64,000 nucleotides of DNA from Megalobrama amblycephala (Eukaryota; Chordata; Actinopteri; Cypriniformes; Xenocyprididae): assembly GCF_018812025.1 (NCBI RefSeq), contig NC_063058.1, positions 23,920,645 to 23,984,644 of the forward strand, given 5' to 3'. The position numbers were made by a program, and so were the translations under genes. Under the pieces are notes generated by a model. The model was not told the DNA's origin. It searched no databases and saw only the letters and a program-made list of their open reading frames with translations. Below, piece by piece: positions 57,499 through 64,000 of the stretch (positions within the stretch are counted from its first letter, which is position 1; every line of letters starts with the position of its first letter).

Positions 57499-58939
57499 GC
57501 AAATAAAATAAAATACAGAATAAAATACAGGCTCTCAAGATGCTTTTTAAAAGTTAAAAACTTGGTGGACTCAATGGAATGGCCAAAGACATCCATGCAC
57601 GTGTACTGTCTGACCAACAATTAAATAATAACATATTTTTACCCTGATGTTATTATAAGTGCACAAAATTTTTTTTAAAAAATAGCGAGACTTGCACACA
57701 TTAATTTTCACTGGCACTGTTTGCCTCCTGTAACCTCCACACACATAATCATTAAATGAATGTGACATTCTTCCAATGGAAACTTCTCTTAGTAAGTAGA
57801 GCCCTTTCCTACTGATCTGACACCAGTTATTTCTGTTTTTTATGCAACATGTGCTGTTTTAGAACAATATCATGACTTTGGATCAGAGGAATAATTGAGG
57901 TTCCACCAGAATAGTTATTTTAATGTGTTTGGTTGACTTCTGACACTGCATAAACAAAGGAATTAAAACTAAATTATCTAATACTGCTCCCCTCCAGCTT
58001 GTTATCTCCTTAGTAATAGATGTCTGAGATGTGTGCATCAGAATCACTGGTCTGAATCGGTCGAAAATGAGTGACTTAATTTGTTCAGCTCTGTCAGTTT
58101 ACATTAGAGAGGAGATTCATGATAGATAGATAGACAGACAGACAGACGGATAGAACGATGGAAAGGCAGAACAATATAATGATAGATAATCAGACAGACA
58201 GACAGAAGGATATAATGATAGGTAGTCAGATAGATAGATAAAAATGAAGTACACAGTTTGATTAACACTGGACACAAAAGTCATCGCATCACATGGCAGC
58301 TTGAGGCCGTATACACTGGACTGTTGCAAATCTATTTTTTCTTTGTATCACAAGTAGCATGAGCTCTTGGAGTACCTCAGAAATAGAATGAGCCATCAGT
58401 TTACTGTTAGGAATGTGTCATGTCGCATCGCATCCAGTGTAGACAGCATCACTGATTATAATGGATTCTATTTGCTTTTGTTGCGTAACGCCACTTATAT
58501 CTGGTGTATAAAATGCACAACACCGCTGTATACTGCGTCAAAGCGCACTCAGATGTAAACAAGCCCAACGTGCATGAGAAGCACATGGCGGAACGAGTGA
58601 AGGAGACGCGCTGAATGAAAGTGCAGATTCGCTCTCTGACAGCAGAGGGCTCTGATAGAACAGCAGAAATGAAGCAGTTACCCCGGAAACCCCATAAACA
58701 AAGCCGCTGCGCTACTGAACAGTATTTAAAATGCTTCAGCTATTCAGTTTTTTTGTATTCGTAATGTTGTTCATCACAGCACCAAAAACGTAATACTTAA
58801 AGACTTAATAGGCTAATTATTTTCAAACTTAAACATTTTTATATTTTAATGTGGACTACAACATGCCCTATAATGATTGAAAATGTTCTGATTAGGCTAT
58901 TTGTTATTGTTCAGTAAAACTTAGTGACAATGCTAATTC
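57499..58939. other. noncoding; contains GATA/GACA microsatellite
   Basis: A (GATA)n/(GACA)n compound microsatellite lies at 58119-58240. GGCCGTATACACTGGAC (58303-58319) and GCATCCAGTGTAGACAGC (58431-58448) look like facing ends of a small MITE, without a clear duplication. No gene. Confidence 0.45.
58119..58240. repeat. (GATA)n/(GACA)n compound microsatellite
   Basis: Interrupted runs of GATA and GACA tetranucleotides. Confidence 0.88.
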
Positions 58940-59213
58940 ATTATTACCAAACTGACAATGAAAAATACTTATAAAGCATTTATTAATCTTAGTTAATGTT
59001 AATTTCTTAGTGAATGTTTAATAACTTTACTAAAATCAAAAGTTATAACTATTATTTAATTAACCATAGCTAAAGCTAACAATGATCAGTTGTATTTTTT
59101 AACTAACATTAACAAAAAAATAATACCTTCTGCAACAAATGTAGCTATTGCTCAATCTTAATCTTAGTTAATGCATTAACGTTAAATAATGAGACCTTAT
59201 TGTAAAGTGTTAC
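58940..59213. repeat. palindromic repeat (GGTAACACTTTACA family)
   Basis: Words TTAGTTAATGTTAA, TTAACTAACATTAAC and the end ACCTTATTGTAAAGTGTTAC identify the family. Diverged. Confidence 0.65.
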
Positions 59214-59244
59214 TTGTTCTTCTTAATAATTCTTTTGCACTTTA

Positions 59245-59798
59245 GGCCCCGTCCACACGGAGACGCGTTTCTTCTGTGAACACGCACAATTTTTTTATCG
59301 GATAGGCGTTTCGTCCACATGGATCCGACATTTTCGAAAGGTGAAACCGCTATTTTTTAAAACCGGGTCCCAGAGTGGATAAATTTGAAAACACCGTCTT
59401 TGCGTTTTCGTGTGGACGGGGCCATCCGTATATTTTCTGAAGCGATAATGTCATCATCCCACGTGTCGACCCTAGTCAGACGGCGCTAACACCACAAAAC
59501 AGCACCAACAACAGCAATAGCAGACTCTACATGCTTGCGTTCGTGCTGCAGAAGCTACTGAGCCAAAATAAAGTGTTATTTCTAAGCTTTGCTATAGTTT
59601 GTATTCAGTGTGCAAGGACTATGCGCATGCTCCAAGTCTTCTTCACTGCTTTAAGTGCATTTCTGTGACAGAATTACAGCGCCACATAATGGTCTGGCAT
59701 GTATACTACATCATTTTGAGTCGTTTTAGTGGTTTCGTGTGGACGCAGAAAAAAAAAGATCGGTTTAGGGTAAGCTCCGGCTTCATGTAGACGTAGCC
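59245..59798. mobile_element. MITE with GGCCCCGTCCACACGG end and TTA duplication
   Basis: The left end is GGCCCCGTCCACACGGAGAC. The right end in complement is GGCTACGTCTACATGAAGCC. TTA flanks at 59242-59244 and 59799-59801, as in PIF/Harbinger. An internal GTGTGGACGGGGCC at 59409-59422 suggests a smaller copy ended there. No transposase. Confidence 0.75.
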
Positions 59799-59879
59799 TT
59801 AATCTGTTTGAAACAATTATTTTTTGTGAATTGCATTTTTTTTTTGTGTTTGTGTTGTATTTATTTAAATGTTCAGAGT

Positions 59880-60056
59880 TCAGAAGAAAAAGAGTTCTTA
59901 AAGCTGCACTTTTTTTGCAACTTATTTCAATAGCGTGATAACACTGTAAACCGTGATAAAAGCTTCAGCAATTATCGCAACATGAAAATTTTATACCGTC
60001 ACATGCCTAAGGCTGACGATAAGATGATATGACTAAAGCATATCGCCCAACACTAA
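59880..60056. mobile_element. hAT-like terminal fragment
   Basis: The right end in complement is TAGTGTTGGGCGATATGC. The left end is not seen. Confidence 0.5.
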
Positions 60057-61049
60057 TATACCGACTGTATTTATGAGGATACTTGTTAAAACAGGCATTT
60101 TGACATAATTTTGTTTATATGTCTTTTCAAGCCAAGAAAACACAAAGGAGAACTCAGACTGACAAAATTTTATAGAGTTACATTACTGCTGTTTAATTTC
60201 TTATTGCAAATTTTCTTTTCTTTTTTACAAAAAATATAATTATTTCTATAAAAATTTGCATTGATAAAAATAAAAACATAATTTTGTGGTGGGGCAAGAG
60301 GAAATGTTGGCAGGGCAAGTAAAAAGAATTACTAGGTCAAGAAAAAAAATATTAAGTTGTCATGATCCAGATTTCAGCAGGGTCAGAAGAATTTATTATT
60401 TATTGGTTGATTTACAGTAGGGTAAGTGTGAGAGGTGAGGAGAAAGGAGAGGAGGAGAAGAAGGGAGAGGAGAGGAGAGGTTCATTTTGGCAGCTCTTTC
60501 CACTCCTGTCCTCCCACACACGTGCTATTCACAGACTCCTCACAGCGAGCTCAGAGGGCATTGCACTCCCAGGGATTAATTCACATACAATGTTTCAGCT
60601 GTCAGATACATTCCTGCTTTTCGTCTCCCAGCTAAGCGTTTAATACCATAACAACAGAAGAGGGAACATCTGGCAAGACAAACGAGACAATGCGGGCAGC
60701 AGGGAAAAAGAATACAACATAAGCCGAAATTAATTTCCCCAATCACAGCTGACGCATCTCCATCTTAATGAAATGAACAGTGACAGACGCATGGGAAAGG
60801 CGACTCGACAAGCATCTACGAGGACTTCTCGGAGGGGCCTTCACGATTGTGTGAGTACATGTGTGGGTGTGTGTTTGTGCAAATCTGTCTTCCTCTTGAG
60901 TAAAGCAACAGAGCTTGACAGAAAGAAGGTGAATGATATACTGGAACATCACTACAAGCCTCATGCAGCATTATGTCCACATACACAAACATAGCAACTC
61001 TCAAAAGAAACAGGAGATGAATCTTTGATAAAGCACCGATACCACTCAC
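60057..61049. other. noncoding; probable furin-like intron
   Basis: It holds a fragment of the 48991 element (near 60090-60130) and a purine-rich run at 60432-60479. The base after the furin-like exon donor is 61049, so this is intron on the minus strand if the exon is real. Confidence 0.5.
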
Positions 61050-61229
61050 CTGCCCGTGACTGATGAAACCATGTTTTTGTGCAATCCTCTCAGCCTCCTC
61101 GGCTCCCCCTTCAATGTGGACGGCCCACGTGTTGGTGTAGATGCCTTGGCCTGCAGTCAAGCGTACCTCAGCAGCCAGGAGGACCAGGTACGCCCCCAGA
61201 AACAGCAGCAGGGTCCAGCGGCCCTCCAT
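61050..61229 (-). CDS. furin: furin-like proprotein convertase, first coding exon
   Basis: Sixty codons from ATG at 61229 to a phase-0 donor: CAG ends at 61050 and the intron begins GTGAGT at 61049. Residues 1-27 are a signal peptide with a Leu-rich core (LLLFLGAYLVLLAA). The rest starts the prodomain: YTNTWAVHIEGG, then AQKHGFISHGQ. Furin has TNTWAV and KHGF here and its exon ends at the same GQ, while PCSK5/6 have TNHWAV. The mature enzyme cleaves precursors after basic sites in the trans-Golgi. The catalytic exons are not in the window as far as I can see. Fish have furina and furinb, and I cannot say which this is. Confidence 0.85.
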
Positions 61230-61328
61230 GAACAGGAGTGCTTCGTCTCCAAGCCTTCTGGTCTTCTAGATGGAGTTTGTTTTTTAATGCATCTGTGGGC
61301 TGCTCTGTAAATTCAGCACTGTAATGAC
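61230..61328 (-). other. 5' UTR part of the furin-like exon
   Basis: A strong acceptor, TCTTATCTTCTCCAG, ends at 61329. The exon would start at 61328, leaving 99 bp of 5' UTR before the ATG. This matches furin genes, in which the first exon is noncoding. The exact start is an inference. Confidence 0.65.
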
Positions 61329-61329
61329 C

Positions 61330-61653
61330 TGGAGAAGATAAGACAGAGTGTCAGAAAAGAAATACTATAGCACACCAGGAGGCCCATCGTTTTCTATAAA
61401 GCCTAGGTTATCTAAACATAACTGTTCTGTCAGAAAACATCCTCAGAGGGACCGTGGCGAGTCATAAATTTTCATAAAGGTGTCTTGAGTGCTATTGATA
61501 GCGTTACACCAAGGGAAACTGGGATATAAACAACACTTTGTAGGACAAGGAGGAGAATGTGCGTTTCACAACTTGTACCCACTTGCTTGTATGTATCTAG
61601 AACAAGTTCACATAAAAGGACATAAAATCTATCTTCTGCTGATGTTGCTTGTC
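61330..61653. other. noncoding; probable upstream intron
   Basis: No repeat or gene recognised. On the minus strand it would be the intron before the furin-like exon. Confidence 0.45.
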
Positions 61654-61657
61654 TTAA

Positions 61658-61822
61658 AGGAACAGTTGACCAAAAAATTCAATCCTGTCATCATTTACTC
61701 ACCCTCATTCCAAACCTACGAGACTTTTTTTTTCTTCCGTGAAACAAAAACTTGCAGAATTGTCTATGCTCTTTAATGCAAATAAAGCTTTTATATATCA
61801 AAAGTGTCATAAAAGTAGTGTG
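61658..61822 (+). mobile_element. AGGGATAGTTCACCC-family MITE, left half
   Basis: TTAA (61654-61657) followed by AGGAACAGTTGACCAAAAAA, then TCATCATTTACTCACCCTCA. The right half is missing. Confidence 0.7.
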
Positions 61823-61832
61823 ATCTGTATTC

Positions 61833-61960
61833 TAGGGGTGTAACAATTAAATACATTTCACGATGCTGAACTCACGATTTTATATTATTGCGATACTCCA
61901 AGACATATGGTAAAAGGATAACAAAAAATTTACTGCTGATTAAAATGATGAATTTGGTAT
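61833..61960 (+). mobile_element. hAT-like terminal fragment (TAGGGGTGTAACAATT)
   Basis: TAGGGGTGTAACAATTAAAT is a common fish hAT terminus. Only this end is visible. Confidence 0.5.
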
Positions 61961-62247
61961 TACATTGAGGGTGGAAATGAATCAGCTTGGACTTGGTGCT
62001 GGTAACCCAATGCACATGGTGACACCAGTATAACAATATTCATGATTCTAATGCTGAAACAGATGAATATGTTTGCACTCTGTCACTCAATAGATATATT
62101 TAAAATAATGCAGGCCACTTTTACTGGTAACATAAGACATTTAGCATTATCAGGACCAATAAATATTCCCCCATTGCATTGTTATACATTATATTCAACA
62201 TTATATATAATAATTTAATGTAGTAGTAATGACACTAAAACTCTGTA

Positions 62248-63630
62248 CACTATCTGATCAATAATTGACTTTAACTTTCCCATTACAGGACGATATTTGC
62301 CCCATTTCCAGGGGCATTTTTACCATTATAAGAATTTTTTTTTCTAATCTTATTAAATGTATGCATCATATTTCATTAATTTCCATCTTTGCACTGCAGA
62401 AATGGCACAGAAGCTCCATCTGAAGTGGTATTATTTAGACACATTTAGACTGCTTCATGCAGCTCATTGATTAATAATGTTGTACAAATGTTTTTAAATA
62501 TAATTTTTTTAATTTAAAAATAACTAAATTAAACTTTAAAAGTTGATATTTTAAGTAGAAACAGTCTATGTAAAGTGTTTAATATGACAATAAATGTAAA
62601 TATGAAAATAAAACCGGCAGTAGATGGCGGTAAATCTGCGCGAGTCATTCATTCAGTCGTTCAAAATGCATATTTATTCAGGAATCACGGTTGCTTGGAG
62701 ATGTGCAACAGTTCTGGTGTGGCTTTGTTTGAAACTATTTTCACGAAATACAGCAAAAACAGACAGTATTGTGGCTAAAATGTTAATTCACTTAATTTCA
62801 ACTTGTTTATTGGACTTCAATAAGATCAATAAGTATCACATTTGCAATCATGCCAATACTCGGAGAAACAGGAGTATACTCATGTTATTACTTAACTTAC
62901 ATATTAGGTGTGCTGCGATAGATGGTGTTATCGGTGTTCAGCTGCAACATCGGTTATATCTCTTGCCCCCCGTGACCGTGGCACTGCCCCCCACCGTCGT
63001 TTTGATTATTTTTATGGTAATAAAAATCATTTAATTCAGTTAGAGAAGAGACTACAGTTAAAAACTGAATGCTCAATTCAGCGTTAGTCAAATGAGAGTC
63101 GCAGCAGGAGTCAGATTTCACCTCACTTCACCCATTTCGCCTCACTTTTCTGAATGACAAGACGATAGATGAAGATTTGTTTGCAAAGCGAAATGTAACA
63201 GCGAATATTTGAGCGAGTTTGTCATTGTACTGTTTTGTTGTTGTGTTTTTCATTAAGAATAATAACGAACCCACCCACCATTCAAGCAATTTCCGCCTCC
63301 GAATTGCCGCTACTTCAAAAACGAAAGTAATATGCGGTAATATGTAATATGTTTTTTTAATTAATTTTTGGAGGCATTTTTGCCCCAAGCCCCGTTAATT
63401 TCCGACCTTCCTTATGATAATCCAACTGTAGTATTTCCATTTAATTTGGCTGAAACATCAGCAGCATGAGACAGTCTGGTAATTGCACATCACTTGTTTC
63501 ACCTTTTAAACTTTCTTTGAAGTGTAGTCCGTCACGCACGTCTTTTGCACTTGCTCTGCTGACTGAAGCAAAGCCTTTGAATGAAGGTATGAAAAGCAGC
63601 TGATTGCAGTACGAAACATAACTGTTATAT
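62248..63630 (-). mobile_element. CAGGGCTCTACA-family element, copy C, both termini lost
   Basis: In complement it matches copy B (31311-33646): TTTCGTACTGCAATCAGCTG, AGCAAGTGCAAAAGACGTGC, AAGGTCGGAAATTAACGGGG and CTTCAGATGGAGCTTCTGTG in order. It shows the site without the solo LTR, and no TTAA insertion. Confidence 0.78.
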
Positions 63631-63654
63631 ACTGTATATGGTCTTTACTGTCAC

Positions 63655-63720
63655 TTTAGATCAATTTAATGCATCCTTGCTGAATAAAAAGTATTAATTT
63701 CTTTCAAAACTACTGAATGG
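63655..63720 (+). repeat. fragment of a fish MITE interior
   Basis: ATGCATCCTTGCTGAATAAAAG then TTAATTTCTTTCAAAA matches the interior of the TTCAAAAGTTTGGGGTC family. Confidence 0.55.
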
Positions 63721-64000
63721 TAGCGTATATACAGTATATATACAGTACAATCATGGACTACTTTTAGAATGCCCTTGGATTCTTATACCAGAAGAACATT
63801 TTAGGAACAGCAGTCAAGGTTGGCATAAGACAGAAGGTGTTTTATGCAAGGTTTGACACCATATACATTGGAATGATGACCATGTAGCTTGAGTATTGCG
63901 CCATTCACCAGAGAAGCTCTCCGACACAGCAAGAGGGAGTCCCGCGAGAGTAGAGGAGCTCCTTAGAGACAGCTCAGTTCTTGCTGACTGTGTAAGTAAG
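63721..64000. other. unassigned sequence at window end
   Basis: A more GC-rich stretch from about 63890 ends in CTGACTGTGTAAGTAAG. It could be a noncoding exon with a plus-strand donor, or on the minus strand an acceptor (CTTACTTACACAG). Nothing decides it. Confidence 0.3.

Noticed and set aside
60816..61049. Extension of the furin-like frame past HGQ
   Set aside because: The sequence after CAG is a consensus GTGAGT donor, and the extended residues do not match the prodomain. This is intron read-through.

Overview
The window looks like a repeat-dense, gene-poor piece of a ray-finned fish genome, most likely a cyprinid. It is AT-rich and full of CA, AT and homopolymer microsatellites. The mobile elements are the mix familiar from zebrafish and carp: many hAT-type elements with 8-bp target duplications, TTAA-flanked piggyBac/Kolobok-type elements, Tc1-like fragments, L2 and L1 LINE pieces, and LTR elements. 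The species assignment is an inference from repeat style; nothing in the window proves it.

Only one host gene piece is supported. At 61050-61328 on the minus strand lies the first coding exon of a furin-family proprotein convertase: signal peptide and start of the prodomain, with a clean acceptor and a GTGAGT donor. Transcription runs toward lower coordinates. No second furin exon was recognised in the remaining 61 kb, so most of the window may be one very long intron.

Layout: 1-2500 noncoding with repeat fragments. 2504-3435 and 11382-11645 are one long polypyrimidine tract split by a 7.9-kb hAT element (3436-11381) that carries a THAP-relic element, an L2 LINE, a 1.7-kb TA-flanked element inside the L2 reverse transcriptase, and a second hAT. 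13350-15774 is another nested hAT. 16607-17970 is a piggyBac-like element. 19906-22693 is a cluster of MITEs and a hAT. 24843-26011 is a hAT deletion derivative that still carries BED and dimerisation-domain pieces. 27317-33669 holds two further nested stacks, including a piggyBac-like element and a solo LTR. 35815-44600 holds Tc1-like pieces, a very young gag-only LTR retrotransposon (37883-40634) and a 743-bp direct duplication of L1 sequence. 45480-60190 is mostly TE remnants, with three cleanly bounded hAT insertions at 49925, 54126 and 55206. 61050-64000 holds the furin-like exon plus repeats.

The sequence gives relative ages. The LTR element, the solo LTR, the fold-back hAT at 54126 and the TTAA elements inside other repeats are the late arrivals. 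The L2, L1, Tc1 and THAP relics are broken and older. All boundaries and target duplications were read by eye.
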